Source of the DNA: Albugo candida
Lineage: Eukaryota > Oomycota > Peronosporomycetes > Albuginales
DNA: 64,000 bases
Direction: 5' to 3'
Assembly (NCBI GenBank): GCA_040437565.1
Contig: JBDOQK010000030.1
Span: 186,001-250,000 of the forward strand
Position numbers and translations under genes: made by a program. Below the pieces are notes generated by a model. The model saw only the letters and a program-made list of their open reading frames with translations. It was not told the origin of the DNA and searched no databases. Below are positions 1 through 12,229 of this stretch, one piece after another. The first letter of the stretch is position 1. Every line of letters begins with the position of its first letter.

Positions 1-1014
1 GTAATGCAACCATATTAGCTCACCTGCCAACAGGTTATGTGACCAGCCAAGATTCCAACAGCCAAGACCAGAAAGAATCTGACGATCTAGATAAATCGAA
101 GATAGGCCGCATGATGCTGCTGCCGGAGACACTCGGAAATCGACTGGAAAAGATCGAATCCAAGCGGAGCGTCGGCTCTCCAGTATCACCGCCATCCACG
201 CGAACGGAGATTGTATTTTCTGGACTAAGCAGCCAAAGACAGGATGAGACATTGTAATCCTGGATGAAAAACCGATGCATCATCGTGAGAAAGGGATGAG
301 GAGAAGCTTTGTACATGCCATGCAACATAATGCGCTGAACGGGGTAAACGGAGTCAGATTCTCGGCAGTAGGGTATATGCTCTCCATTCAGCCAATCGAC
401 AGGTAAGAAACATACCATGGACTTGAAGTGCTGTAATTCCGTCAATGGTTGACTCAGTGCTCTCGCATTGAAGAAGTGATCGAACGCATCAATAAATTAC
501 TTTTGTCCCAACATCACCAGAACGCAAGGAAAACATACTTTTTTTACGACAGAAAAACAGACTGGACTTTCTTGGAGCGAGCGTTTCTTTATCCTGTCGG
601 CAATTAGTGAATCACTCGGTAAAGCAGACGATATCGTCCTGAAAAGCTATATAAATTACGCATAGCCTGACTTCAAACAAGCTATGATGGTCCGTCTCAA
701 CACTGAGAAAATACACCAGAAGGCAAGCCGAGGAACTGTGTTGCTTTACCCAGATCATGGATGCAGGTATCATCAGAAATGCACCAAGAGAGTCAAAGAA
801 AGGACTCGAAACCGAATAGGTGCGATCAGAGAATCCAAGTCGAAGAAACTAATGAACTGCTGCAATTGCGGGAAAAGGAGGCAAATGAGAAGAGATTCCG
901 AGCTCCTCCAGCATAGACGACATTTTTTAGGGATTGTATGCAAAATTACTACGCTGGGACAAACGAAGAAAGTATGAATATCTGATAGCAGAACCAGCAA
1001 GCATCTCGTAACGG
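1..1014. other. No supported gene (repeat-like, degraded)
   Basis: I recognise no gene here. An open frame on the plus strand enters from the left edge and stops at 257, so a C-terminal exon of an upstream gene is possible. A 136-codon frame on the minus strand (35-445) overlaps it, and neither resembles a family I know. The plus-strand frame at 684-977 is Lys/Arg/Cys rich and may be the 5' part of the copia remnant that follows, but nothing diagnostic is visible. Confidence 0.4.
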
Positions 1015-2330
1015 ATGTACACTTGTTACATAATCGCAAGGAATGCAACGAATCATGCATACTTCCAAACGGGAAGAAACGACGATGAGCTGAACATGAT
1101 TGACAAAGGTTATCTCAACCGTCAACGTTTTGCCGAACAATGTTCTCTGAAACGATGTGCAACGTGCGGAAAAGCTTCCTTGGAAAGTTGTCTCGTATAG
1201 AAAGTTGGCGGCAAAGGCTTGCAAATTGACGTATCAAGCAAATGATACAAGAGTTGTATACGTACTTGATGGTGCGATCGTGTTCGAAGTAATATGATCA
1301 AGAACGGTCTCGTTATCGAGATAGAAGATCGAGAACGCGTACGCGTATTCAGTGTTATGGATATACTCGCCTCATTTGAGCCTGTGGACAGATCACAAGT
1401 AGATTAGGAGTCTTCTACATTTCCATCAACGATTTGATCAGCTGAACTACGCTACTATTGAGAGCATAGCAAAGCTTCTAGAATGATTGATGACCAACGG
1501 TGATGAAATACGTTAATTGGGCGGGAAGCAAGCTAACAAAGAGCACAGCGTCTTGGAAGATACCGGTATAAATTGCGAATTGGTAGCATCATATGCAGTG
1601 CTCCAAAGGGTCATACCACGCCTCAAGCCGACGTGAAAATAAATATTTGTTCAATTTTTATCGAATAAAAATCGAACTATTGTCGGGTATTCTTGGCCAA
1701 GATTAAGAATGAAGCAGCTCAAAGTTTCAAGATTTCTTGATTTGCTTCGAGAAGCGATTTGATTGCAAGATTCTTGTACTACGAACTGATGGCAGCGCAG
1801 AGTACATAAATGTCAATCTTTTTTGCAAAAAAAGGGAGGATGAAGACAAATTAGTCAGACTAAAAACCAAGCATCGAATGGAAATTGAACAAATCAATAA
1901 AATAATCATGAACCTGGTGCGGTCTATGATATTGAAATGTCTATAGCATTATATTTGTGGGGAAGTGCTGCTAAATATGCATGTAAGTTCTCAATAGAAG
2001 CACAACCAGAAGCCAGGCGTAAGCAAAAGATCGAGTTCGGTTTTGAGGACTTGCCGCGGCGAAAACGCTCCTTATAAGCCCAACCAGATCGAATCAGGGT
2101 TTTGACTGGAAAGGATACAACCTTTTTTGATGGCGTAACATTAGGTTCACCTTATTTGGTTAAAATTCGAACTGGAAAAGATCTCTCGCAAAGCGAACTG
2201 AACGAGGCACTTTTCTGGAAAATGCGATGTAATCAAGGGGTATAAAGTGTCTTTACCCAAATCAAAGACTGTCATTACTCAACATATCTCAAATAAGGAG
2301 TCAACGCTGGAAGGAACATATGGAAATAGA
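1015..2330 (+). mobile_element. Degenerate Ty1/copia retrotransposon remnant (integrase region)
   Basis: Pieces of a copia-type polyprotein lie in order on the plus strand, in shifting frames with stops. At 1015-1200 a short frame ends in a C-x2-C motif (CATCGK) as in the zinc-binding region before integrase; this part is weak. At 1737-1830 the integrase core block reads FDCKILVLRTDGSAEYINV, matching the family's VLRTDxGGEY motif. At about 1860-1930 IEQINKIIMNLVRSMI corresponds to the AERxNRTxMxxxRSMI block, and at 1937-1990 ALYLWGSAAKYA to LPxxxWGDAxxxA. At 2222-2310 KCDVIKGYKVSLPKSKTVI matches the linker before reverse transcriptase. The RT part does not follow on this strand. No LTRs were seen. 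The element is dead; the copia assignment is firm for 1737-2310 only. Confidence 0.7.
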
Positions 2331-2647
2331 AATTACAAGGGCCGTCAAAAAAATTAGGAGACAAACGTGTCTCCGTAGATGCAACATTTTTGATTGAAGG
2401 CAAACGGGTTGCTTCAGGTTTCCATTTCATAAACCTTCTCAGTTGTCCTAGAAACCAGTGATAGGAAGCCACCAGACTTTTTCAAATGTTTATTGTTATA
2501 CAAATTCAACTTGTCCAAAATCTTCCTTTCACAAAACCGCAGGTTCTAAACTTCCACAGTCCAATTTACGATCCTCTTCGCATCCACCTGATGCACATAT
2601 TGTTGCAGACTCTTCTCCTCTAATGCGCGGTAGATTTGATTTCGAAG

Positions 2648-2893
2648 CTACGAGATGCGAGATCCAGCATCCATTAATCGCGTGTCTATTTTGATTTTTT
2701 TCATCGTATGAGCAATCTCACACAGCGCTAACGATTCCGTTGGAATAGCTTCTTCAGAATAATTAATTAAGCCCTCCTCAACCACATCTTTCCATTGTTT
2801 ACAGATTTCGAATTTGATGATTTGTGCACATGTCAAAGCATCAACACACGTCAAGATCGTCATGACAAAAGGGCTTACTTTGACACGCCTCAT
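2648..2893 (-). mobile_element. Probable copia reverse-transcriptase N-terminal fragment
   Basis: The minus-strand frame contains CAQIIKFEICKQWKDVVEEG followed by L-x-N, which resembles the start of copia reverse transcriptase (tyxEAxxSexxxqWxxAMxxElxSLxxN). The catalytic blocks are not visible downstream. It lies on the opposite strand from the integrase remnant at 1015-2330, so it is either a separate insertion or the product of rearrangement. It is degraded and without flanking LTRs. Confidence 0.4.
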
Positions 2894-4818
2894 ACGGGGG
2901 CAATGAATTTTAATATACTTGGAACGTTCTTACGAACTCGCACCTATCCCGCGACATCTTCTATTTGCAGACTGGATTAAGGTGCATTTGAGCTGAAGTT
3001 ATCTCCAGATACATTTATCCTATCCGCGTCCCCTTTTTAACGTCAATGTTATCAAGATTTATATTCAGATACAGAGCACTAATTACAACACCCTGAATTA
3101 TTCCCGCACCTCAGGATGGCATATCGTGAAAAGTACGTCTATTCAGTGCACGTTTTAACAAACAGAAGTGACACGTCACGACTACAAGTTTGTACTGAAT
3201 CGATTGCAATGCCCGACATGATCTTGTACCCTTATCGCTCTTACTGTATGAAGAATTGGAAGACGTCCATTCAAAGCTGATACTTTGCTGTTCGTTCAAG
3301 AGGAATCTACTTGTGAGATTACTTTATATTTTCTATGCTACTTTTGTCCTCATTGAAAAATGTAAGGTTTTTACTGTCTATTTCATCGTGCTTCTCGTGT
3401 GTCTTTTTAAGCCCCTGGTGACTTCTAGATTAATACAAACCTTAGCATTGCATTTTTTATGTTTCTGATGACTTTCTGTCTGGTAAAAAGGAGGTAGAAC
3501 TAAGCCGAGGTTCACTGGAGAGCGTTAGCTGTTGCTACATTTCCTAGAACGGAAGCTCATTGCAATAGGATTGCCGGTTACTTAATTAAGTGAATGGATA
3601 CCGTATCTGAATAGAGCGGTGAATCTGCTATCCAATGCTCATCAGGAGTTTATGCGGACAATGAAGAGGCCTCTGGAAGGCCCTTCCGAACCTTTTCAGC
3701 AATGTCGATTGGAATATGACAGCTTGTATATGAAATGGACTTCAGTTTGATTTTATGGAGAAGGGTAGTCCTCTCTCTGAAAGATGTAGACAATATATGT
3801 CTACTGAGTGCAATTAGATGCATAAAGGCTATCTACGTTACCAAATTTTTAAAAGCGTGCGGATTACGCGAATATATCAGTAAATTACCACCAACCCGTA
3901 AGTTCTAAATTTTGCATTGGATATCCGGCTACATATAGTGGAAGCGGACTAGTTCTGCTCAAGATTACCTCACGAGGCTTTCATATAGGAGTACAATTGT
4001 GCCACAGGATTTCTATCCATTTTGTTGACAACATTAAATGCCCGTTAGCATAGATATTTTCCTTCCAAGACGCACGTAATAGTCGCACATTTTCTTATTC
4101 AGGACAAGTTGATCAGTTGATGTGCAAGGCGTGTTCCAATACTCGTTTATAAATGTCAGAAGTTTTTGTCACCGTGATCAAATTGAGACTGATGTATATT
4201 ATCAAGCCCTTCTAATGATTTTGTATAATCTTAGGAATATGAGCCCAAACCGCTCATACTATTTCTACTTACAAACTACCAAGGTACAATACGCACACAT
4301 ACAAGTCGGATGCAATCTATGACTATCCTAACGGCCTGATGTATTCGTACCATCGACACAACTGTGCTTCTTGTATCTACCGTTATGTGCAAGAAACCCT
4401 CTTGGTGCAAGGTATGCACGTAACATTCATGTCTATACATACATTTTCGCATTTGCCAAAGGGAATTGCTGTGGACACACCCTATTTTGCTACAGTGCAC
4501 ACCACCTATAACCTGTAACTTATTTAGGCGTTAGTAAAACCACTACTCTTCACGCATAAATCAGCGCATAACAAAAAAGAGATTTTATATGATGGATAAA
4601 GTCTAGCGCTTCAAATTAAAAGGCTTGTATTTTAAGTTGGATGAGTTTTTGATAATTTATAAGGCTCTAAAAGTTGCCTTGTTTCTTTAGATTTAACTAG
4701 TATTTCCTATGAAAGCGTACGATTTGGCCGCCATCAGTGGGCCAATTAGGTTTTAGGGTTCAGGGTTTAAGTACTAGTGTAATATATTATCTTTATGTTA
4801 TACTTACAGCTTCATACA
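2894..4818. other. No gene recognised
   Basis: AT-rich sequence with only short, mutually overlapping frames. None shows a motif, a signal peptide followed by a sensible mature domain, or a plausible intron-exon structure. It is probably decayed repeat material. Confidence 0.5.
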
Positions 4819-4824
4819 TTAGCT

Positions 4825-6925
4825 ACTAAAGCATTGCTGTCTATGTGAACTGAGTCTGGAACTCTTTGATGTGATCGGTACTTTTTCATAGCATATTCCG
4901 CGGCTTTTCTGGTTAGATCTTCTGAGACACATCCATATAAAGGAAGCAATTTCTAGCATGGCGACCGGATTGTTGCGAGCGAAATTGAGGTAAGTGCTTT
5001 CGGAACTGGCGCGACCATTCATTTCCATATGCAATCGCAATTCTTCCTTGCGTATGGTTTTGCTTCCCCCTAAAGTTTTCTATAAAATTAAATTTGCAGT
5101 GAAATTTGGGGGAAAATATGATGAGATGGCCCGCCGCGGTCATTGCCTCTTCCAACAAACCTTTTGAGATTTAAAGTCTGGCTGGTCTTGAATAACACTG
5201 CGGCCGCAGAAGCTACCTGTGTCACCATATTAATTTCGGCAATCCAGTTGAAGGTTTGTCGTCCAGAGGTTGCGTTACTGCAGGACGATCTTTGTGCCTT
5301 TTCGTTGTCCGGTCAGGGGATAATCTACAAGGAATACCGAGGATTGCGATTTTCTATCTCCAAACATTCCATTCCGCATCACAGATTGCTTTCATCCCGG
5401 TCCAAGATTAATCCGTTGAGATACGAGAGCATCTTCATCAAATGCTGCGTGGCTAGTCGCATTGTCGAAAGCGAAAAGAGCTTTTGAATTGGTAAACTGC
5501 GCATCAAAAATGGGAATTGCAGCATTCCGGACTTGCTTATGCAGGTCTTCCGCAGTACACCAACCATCATATTTCTTGCCGGGATTTGTGATTATGCAGG
5601 CCTCTTCTGGAAGATTGCTGTGATGAAGCTTCTTTTCTTTGCTCAATGCTAGTCGACCCCCTTGAATAAGACAGAGAATGTTAACTCTTGATCAAAGTAA
5701 TGAGCGAAAACTCTAAGATAATAGACTTATCAACATCATTCAGAAATTCGCTGACATGTATCGATCTCTAGCCTCCTTCTTCCGCGTGGCTCGTCGCCAT
5801 CAAGAAGCCATAGCTTCTTCTAGCCGTCATGGACAGCAAATGTGCTTTCATCATGCGTCACTAGGATGATGGCATTTCTGTCAGGCCAAATCTCCGATTC
5901 CATTTCCGGCCCAACAAATTCCGGCATAAATGGCTCATATATTCTCATTCGTTTCAGAAACTGAGTATGATATGCCACGACATCTGCTCGTTCATGGCCA
6001 TCAGCGTACATGCCTTTCTTCACCTCTGAAAAGCGTAGGAAAATTAACTTCATCCCTTGAGTCACAGTGCTGAGGTGTATAGATGCGGTGAGATCAATTT
6101 TTGGAAGTATTTACATGTTGACAAGCTTGGCAAAATCCGTTGGTATTATGCAGAAATTATTGTTTCGAAGGTAAACCTTCACATCTGCAATGACATCTTC
6201 ATCCTCTAATAAGCTGATGGTTTTAACATGCTTTTCCTGCTTTCTCTCGGGAATAAAACCAGCTTCAAGATATAAACGTCCCCAGCCACGAAGCATCTCG
6301 TAAAACAACGCCATTTCCATTCGCCGCCGCAATTATTTGCGAGGCAGCCACTCTCTATTTTGCAATCACGATAGACCGCTGATGAATAAAAGAAAGTTGC
6401 GCTAGAGATTGTTCAAATGAATCAACTATACCTCACTGCCGCAGAGTATTAGCCTGAAGTATCCTGCAACAGAGGCATGACGCAGTCGCATAATTTCCTC
6501 CTGTGATTCATTTTGTTTTCCCAGTTTCACAAGCGCTCTCTGAAGATTGTTGTGAGAATAAAGAGGTCTTTCATCTATCGAGTTCTTGCTTGCAGAGTCT
6601 ATAAGCTGACGCTGTGTTGCATTCGACTTGGAGTATGTCTCTAGCTTTCTTGAACCAATAGCTGTTTTTCCTGCGCTGCTCTTTTGCGCCGCTTCGTTCT
6701 GTCGGAATCTCCAATGTACCTAGAAGGCCGTTTACAAGCAGACTAAATACTCACGATAATGGTGTCCGTTTTCTCTTCCTCGAAATCCTCGAATTCAACT
6801 TCTACATCCGCCTTTATATCGCTCCTATTTTCGATATTTGAACTTGATATATTTCCGGCTTTTTTCGTCTCATAAGCAGCCCGCATAGCTTTGATGTGAC
6901 GTTGCTGTTTTGATGTTCGAGGCAT
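4825..6925 (-). pseudogene. Decayed DDE-superfamily DNA transposase (copy A)
   Basis: A transposase reads from 6925 down to about 4825 in broken frames. The N-terminus is MPRTSKQQRHIKAMRAAY, followed by a Lys/Arg-rich part with RRPSRYIGDSDRT (6680-6730). Next come a helical region at 6332-6111 (MLRGWGRLYLEAGFIPER, then SLLEDEDV) and a block at 6065-5820 with KKGMYADGHERADVV and the first catalytic Asp in THDESTF. The second Asp lies in FAFDNATSH (about 5450) and the Glu in NFIENF (about 5080). The D, D and E blocks have the spacing expected of this family, known from fungi and oomycetes. At least three stops or frameshifts break it, so it is inactive. A short intron near 6745 (GTGAGT donor) is possible. 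I saw no terminal repeats. Confidence 0.75.
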
Positions 6926-7149
6926 GCTGCTTAGATGAACGGGCTGGCAGAAAAAAATGAATGTGTTCTGTTGTCAAATGAGCAGGATGGTTGGTATCAA
7001 GATTAAATGTGATTGGGGAAAAAGCTGTTGGAATGGTATGGGGGGATTGAATTTACGACAATAATATTCGTTGACGGTTTATGTTTGATGATTTTTCAAG
7101 TTTGGCCGCAAAAATAATAATTACAGGTTATAGATGACTTGCACTTTAC

Positions 7150-7322
7150 GGACACACCCCTAAAAATAGAAATTACAAACATATCCCCTACGTTTGGACC
7201 GTTAATCAAGTAAATTAAGGAGTCTATCTGTCCATAAAAATAGAAATTACAAAACTAGCTCCTACTTTCGTACCACCATGTCCGCTGCTCTCCATTCTAC
7301 TTCTAGCTGGGTGGCAGTAATC
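7150..7322 (+). repeat. Left terminal inverted repeat of the 7.15-8.68 kb element
   Basis: It begins GGACACACCCCTAAAAATAG and runs to the GGGTGGCAGTAA block near 7322. It aligns by eye, with scattered mismatches, to the reverse complement of 8486-8654. Confidence 0.75.
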
Positions 7323-7474
7323 CCATAAGAATGACAATGCTCAGATATTTGTAAGTACGAGACATGAGAGTGCCATCAATCCATGGACGCACAAGTAAAT
7401 TGTTTTTGTTTGTTCTTGACAATAGCATTTTCTTATCATGAAATTACTAAACTCGAATAAGACTTACAAAAATC

Positions 7475-7838
7475 GTGCTCTTGGAGTTTAACCAGCTAGC
7501 TTCGCGAGAGACTAAAGTTTTCCGTCAGGCGCGTGGACGACCTCCACAAAAGCAGTCTATAAAAGAAAACAAGCGTGATCCATTAGCCTCGAAATACCAT
7601 CAACCTAAACAAGGAAAAACAAATGCCAAGCTTGTGGCAAGCGGGGGCATATTAAANNNNNNNNNNNNNNNNNNNNNNNNNNNNNNNNNNNNNNNNNNNN
7701 NNNNNNNNNNNNNNNNNNNNNNNNNNNNNNNNNNNNNNNNNNNNNNNNNNNNNNNNATACCATCAACCTAAACAAGGAAAAACAAATGCCAAGCTTGTGG
7801 CAAGCGGGGGCATATTAAAAGAACGTGTTGAAAATTGA
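7475..7838 (+). pseudogene. C-terminal end of a zinc-knuckle (MULE-like) transposase
   Basis: A frame from 7475 carries a basic RGRPPQKQ patch. One base out of frame, it is followed by a perfect C-x2-C-x4-H-x4-C zinc knuckle (CQACGKRGHIKRTC) and a stop (about 7790-7838). An RGRP patch plus a knuckle at the extreme C-terminus is characteristic of MULE transposases. The catalytic core is missing and the frame is shifted, so this is a fragment. The 60 bases before the gap at 7657-7756 are repeated after it. Confidence 0.6.
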
Positions 7839-8138
7839 GACAGTAATGTAGGCCATCAGTTTGGAATGGTATTGTCTGATTCATCTACTTACTTTCTCTT
7901 TCGTTATTCCAAAATACAACAAGCAATCCATCTAATGAAAAATTTGTTGAGGAGAAGACCAGGGACTTGGCGCGGAGATGAGTCATTTCAACCAAAGAGT
8001 TTAGCTGTCAAAGCCGGTAACTGGATCAAGGAGAGTAATTTCAAATTACTGAATAATGTACTGCTGTGTTCTTTTGTAACAAAAGGGACGATGTTTTTGA
8101 AGAGAATGGAGACCTACGAGAAGCTATACATCCACTGA

Positions 8139-8390
8139 TTGACAAAACATGTGGCTAAATGATCAGACAATGATGTCATTTTTGCGTTCCTACACGCCTG
8201 GATCAACTGCACAGAGCAAGTGGATGGTAATTCCTGTGGCATTGTTACATCCTACTACGTTCGTGAAGCTGCACAAGGGAGGGCTATTGGTGGAGGTGCA
8301 CCACCAGCTCATGTGTTTCGAGCCATTAAGCTGCGTAAACTGCAGGCTTTACAGAAAGCTTGCTTAGAATCGGGAAAGAGCGTAAATTAA
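8139..8390 (+). pseudogene. Ulp1/C48-like cysteine peptidase C-terminal fragment
   Basis: The frame ending at 8390 contains EQVDGNSCGIVTSYYVREA, matching the Gln...DGxSCG catalytic-cysteine block of Ulp1/C48 deSUMOylating-type peptidases. A Lys-rich tail follows. The stretch upstream (8139-8207) is in the same frame but has an in-frame TGA, and the catalytic His region cannot be placed. It sits inside the inverted-repeat element. Ulp1-like peptidases are known passengers of some MULEs and other transposons, which fits this context. It is non-functional as it stands. Confidence 0.5.
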
Positions 8391-8485
8391 TAGAAGGCAA
8401 TCGTGGATGTATTTTTTTCTTTTCTGAAATGCCTACCCACTAGGCTACTTTTATTTTGCTTGAAAGAAGTAGCTTTTCTTATTAT

Positions 8486-8676
8486 GTTGCTGCCACCAGC
8501 TAGAAGCGGACTTGAGAGCAGCGGACATGGCGGTAAGAAAGTAGAGGGTACGATTGTAATTTCTAATTTCAGGGAGGGATAGACTGCTTACTTTACTTAA
8601 TTGACAGTGCGAAAGTAGGGAGTATGTTTGTAATTTTTATTTTAGGGGTGTGTCCGTAGTCAAAATAGGGTGTGTC
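8486..8676 (-). repeat. Right terminal inverted repeat of the 7.15-8.68 kb element
   Basis: This is the reverse complement of the left end. Its outer edge shows the GGGTGTGTCC terminus twice (8644-8654 and about 8667-8676), so the right end is extended by one extra copy of the tip. Confidence 0.7.
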
Positions 8677-8690
8677 CGCAGCACTTTTCT

Positions 8691-11600
8691 TGCTAAATAT
8701 GCAATAGTGCTGACTTAACGTACAGTCGTGCAAGATGCGTATCATTTTAGCCTTCATGCACTGTCCATGACAGATAAAAAACAGATGAAGAATTATCGTC
8801 CACATCCCTTACTGTGTAATATTTTGAAGTAAAGCGCGTATCAGAATATCGATAAAAAAAATTGCGATGGAATCAGAGATGCTACAGAGGCCGACATTCT
8901 TGAATCAAACTATTGCAAACAGATCCATAACTTATCAAAAAAAAAAAAAACAAGACTAGATGCATTTCACGAATTAGAAAACATGCAATTTCTGCTTATA
9001 CTCCATGAATTGTAGAGCTGATCTTTTAGATGTTCATATACGTCATCTAGCTTGCGTCTTGTTCAATTTCTCGACCTTATAATAAAAGGATTGATTTGAA
9101 GTGCATGCAGTCAAACTCTGTGACTAATACTGAGACGGATGTTCATCTCAATATGTGGAATCAAATTGATGCATGGTCATGGTCTTTATTTTGATAACCC
9201 GAAAAGCTGCAGAATTTGATAGAAAGGCTAAGTGACTAAAGGTGATTGTTGGTTCTCGTATGAAGGAGTGTCTGGTATCTGAAGGCATGTATGGACTTTT
9301 AGGCTTCCAAGTTGAACTATAGACTTACTTCAATTCGAGAGAAAGAGCTTTTTGTAAGTACAAAAAATACCCATGCATTCTTGGTTCTAAATGAATCATT
9401 TGATATCACAAAAATTGAAAGAGCGAGTAAAAGAATGTCCATTAGAAACGTCTTTTTGACAAGTGTTGCTGGTGCTATAGTGCATCGAAACACCCGCGTA
9501 TCTGCCAGACCTTTTTTCACCATCGCCCACCAAGTATCAAGGTGCCACCAGGTAGGTATGAACAAGGGCTACAATATGGGTAGGGTCGGTTAAGGTATAC
9601 TTGTTTCCTATTGGCTGTTACCGCGAACGCGTATACTGACCGTTGTAGGGCTTACTTCGCTTAAAATCAGAGCTCTTCAACAAGCTCATAGCAGATAGTA
9701 GACATAGATGTAGGGTCTCAATGGGGAACGCTTCATGCTTATAAATCATGCCAAGTAGATGTACTTACACGAACAGTGACATTCAACAGACTTCCTAAGA
9801 GACATGGAAAACAAAAACATGCTCCCGCGTTCTCTGAAAAGCTGACTGTTGACACGCATTACGTGATGCATGGTCGATATAAATATAATGGCTGCTTCTC
9901 CTCGCTACATAAGCCAAATATGGCCAAAATGACGCATAAATCAAAATCCGACAGAGAGCGAATGCAAGAGATGCATTTATCGACATGCTTTACAACTTTT
10001 AATATTCAGTAGCCTGTAAAAAGCATGTTTAGAGCCCGCTTATGGCAGCGGGGTGCCCTTGCGTCAAGGTATTGATTTGCCGACCAGATTTTTATGACAT
10101 CATTCAGTAGACACTTACATAAAAATCAGGCAGTATAACCGTATTCTTTGACATGAATGCCCTTTCGTGTCGTAAGTATCAAGCATCCGAACGCTAACAA
10201 AAAAATTCCATCCCCAGCCTACAACAATCCGTTACTTAAGTAAAATCTTCTACCGCAAGATTGATGGAATGGATGGTACCATTTCGCTAAAGTCCTATAT
10301 AAGCACAATCAGATTAATTTACGTCTGCACGCACCGAGGCTTAAACAAATATTCCTTAAATATTTTTGACAGCTGATAATATTTTTTACGTTACAGTCCT
10401 TCAATACCATAACTGCTATTTCGTCACCCACAACAACATGAAACTATCACTAAATTTGGCCCAAGATATTGTGCATCCCAAATATTGCTCTCCACGTTCA
10501 AATCACACAGTCATCCAAACTTATCGAGTCTTTGTATACTCCTCGAAATAATCGTTTCTGGCTGATTCGGATCCGTCCAAATACTTGTCTACGTCCTCTA
10601 AATTCAATATGGTTAGACTGAAAAATAGAGGGCAAGGTATGGTTCAACTTAGCTAGAATAAGGAATTTTCGATCACGTTGAGCTTCAGACATGAGCGACC
10701 GGTGTAGACCCGAACATTTGCTTCAGAAAGCAATGCCGAATCGCTCGCACAAAAGAGTTGCAATAGCTTTGACATTGTTCCTGATTAGAGGTTAGAGCAT
10801 CACTCATATAATCAATTCTGATAGAGAATCAAATCAAATTTCTCCATGGCGTGGTGTAATGGATGTGTAAAATTTCCGTTGATTTCAACTGCCTATTTCT
10901 ATCAGACGTCAGAAGACGATTAAATTATCTACAAGGCCCACTTTTTCCAACATATAAATATCGTACGATCAACTGGGTCGGAAATATTTATTCACAAATT
11001 CTAAAATAGGTACATAATCTTCTTCTCTACATTGAGTAATCAAGTCTTATCATTCCGTGGAATATTGGATTGGAGGAGACATCGAGCGTCCTAAATAAAT
11101 TGCTTCCTGGTTCAAATAATCAATTCTGGAAAAGGAACCACTGCAACCGACACAAAAATGATTTTAAAGGCTGGCCATAACAATAAGATTTAGCTGCAGT
11201 TGCCCTGGGTCACATCGTGATCTAGCAACTTGACTGGTTGACCACGAACTTTATGTTCGCAGTAAATAACTCTTTCAGCTGAAATTGAAACATCGATCTG
11301 CGTCATCTGATAGTTCACTCATATATGAAGATAAACTATGTCGCATGTCATGTGCTTCATCTCCAACATCTCGGTAAGAGTTGAGCGAGGCGAGAGATGA
11401 TCTGGACTTCGTTTCTCTGAAGAAAACTTGAGTAAACTTAGGGGATGGTTTCAATTGCTACCACATGGATCAAACGACACAATCTATAGACACTGATTGA
11501 GCCCATAAACCGCCCGCAATATTCGTGGCATCCACAGTAGTTTGCTTAGACTCGATGTCATATTGGCACATTTTTCGGTAGCTATTCATATCGACATGGG

Positions 11601-12229
11601 ACGACAAAAATTACCCGATGGCCATATACTTTTTACGCACTGATGGAAGCATATCATCTTAATTGTACCTGGCATTCTTTTGACTTGAAACTTTACATTG
11701 ATGAAGATCCGATCCGAAGAAAGGCCGTGACTATCTTGCGTACGAAGTGCAGCTGCTACAGCTCTAAAACGCTGAGTAAAAAAATAGGTCGAATTTCTTG
11801 GGCATTACCTTTGAATTTCTTGTAGCTATCCTGATTCTGATCGTTCAAGTTTTTCACCTTTTTTTAATCGAAGTTGCCCATGTTTGTTGTACCAACAATA
11901 TCGTCGCGATTGTTGGACTTCCAAACCTTACTTTTTGTATTAGATTTGTGCTTGCTTCAAACGTCTGTCACACGATTTATGACATTTATAAACACGCTAG
12001 TCGAGTTGACTATTGTCGAATGCTGGAAGAGTTGATAGTTGGATTGGGTGGTGTGTTACATTCACCTGATAACAGACCTTTCGAGACCAGTTCGAAGTTA
12101 TTATAAAGAGATTGATGGGAACAAAACACTTTTCTCTCAGTTTCCACAGGTGCATGCAAACTGGGAGCATACAACGGTGCATCAATAAGCGACGGAATAC
12201 GCAAACACAATAGAGACTTATAAGATCGT
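8691..12229. other. No gene recognised (3.5 kb)
   Basis: Short overlapping frames only (for example 9312-9593 plus, 11643-11825 plus, 11798-12106 plus). None has family motifs or convincing splice structure. A possible retrotransposon gag remnant lies at 10498-10692 and is listed separately. The rest looks like decayed repeat DNA. Confidence 0.5.
10498..10692 (-). mobile_element. Possible copia gag start (remnant)
   Basis: The minus strand starts MSEAQRDRKFLILAKLNHT and, after one frameshift, reads LEDVDKYLDGSESARND and EEYTKTR. This resembles the beginning of a copia gag (a start-proximal K-L-x-G/N-x-x block, then an L-x-x-V-x-G block). The match is by shape only. No downstream gag or pol could be followed on this strand. 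Confidence 0.3.

Larger units (their letters stand above)
7150..8676 (+). mobile_element. 1.5-kb terminal-inverted-repeat element with MULE-like and Ulp1-like fragments
   Basis: Both ends carry the same ~170-bp sequence in inverted orientation, each starting GGACACACCC and each containing AAATTACAA and CATGTCCGCTGCTCTC. Between them lie the C-terminal end of a zinc-knuckle transposase (7475-7838) and an Ulp1-like peptidase fragment (8139-8390), both on the plus strand. A GCACTTT heptamer lies just outside each end (7141-7147 and about 8678-8684) and may be the trace of a target-site duplication. Size and content suggest an internally deleted, non-autonomous derivative of a MULE that once carried both a transposase and an Ulp1 gene. 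One assembly gap lies inside. Confidence 0.7.
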
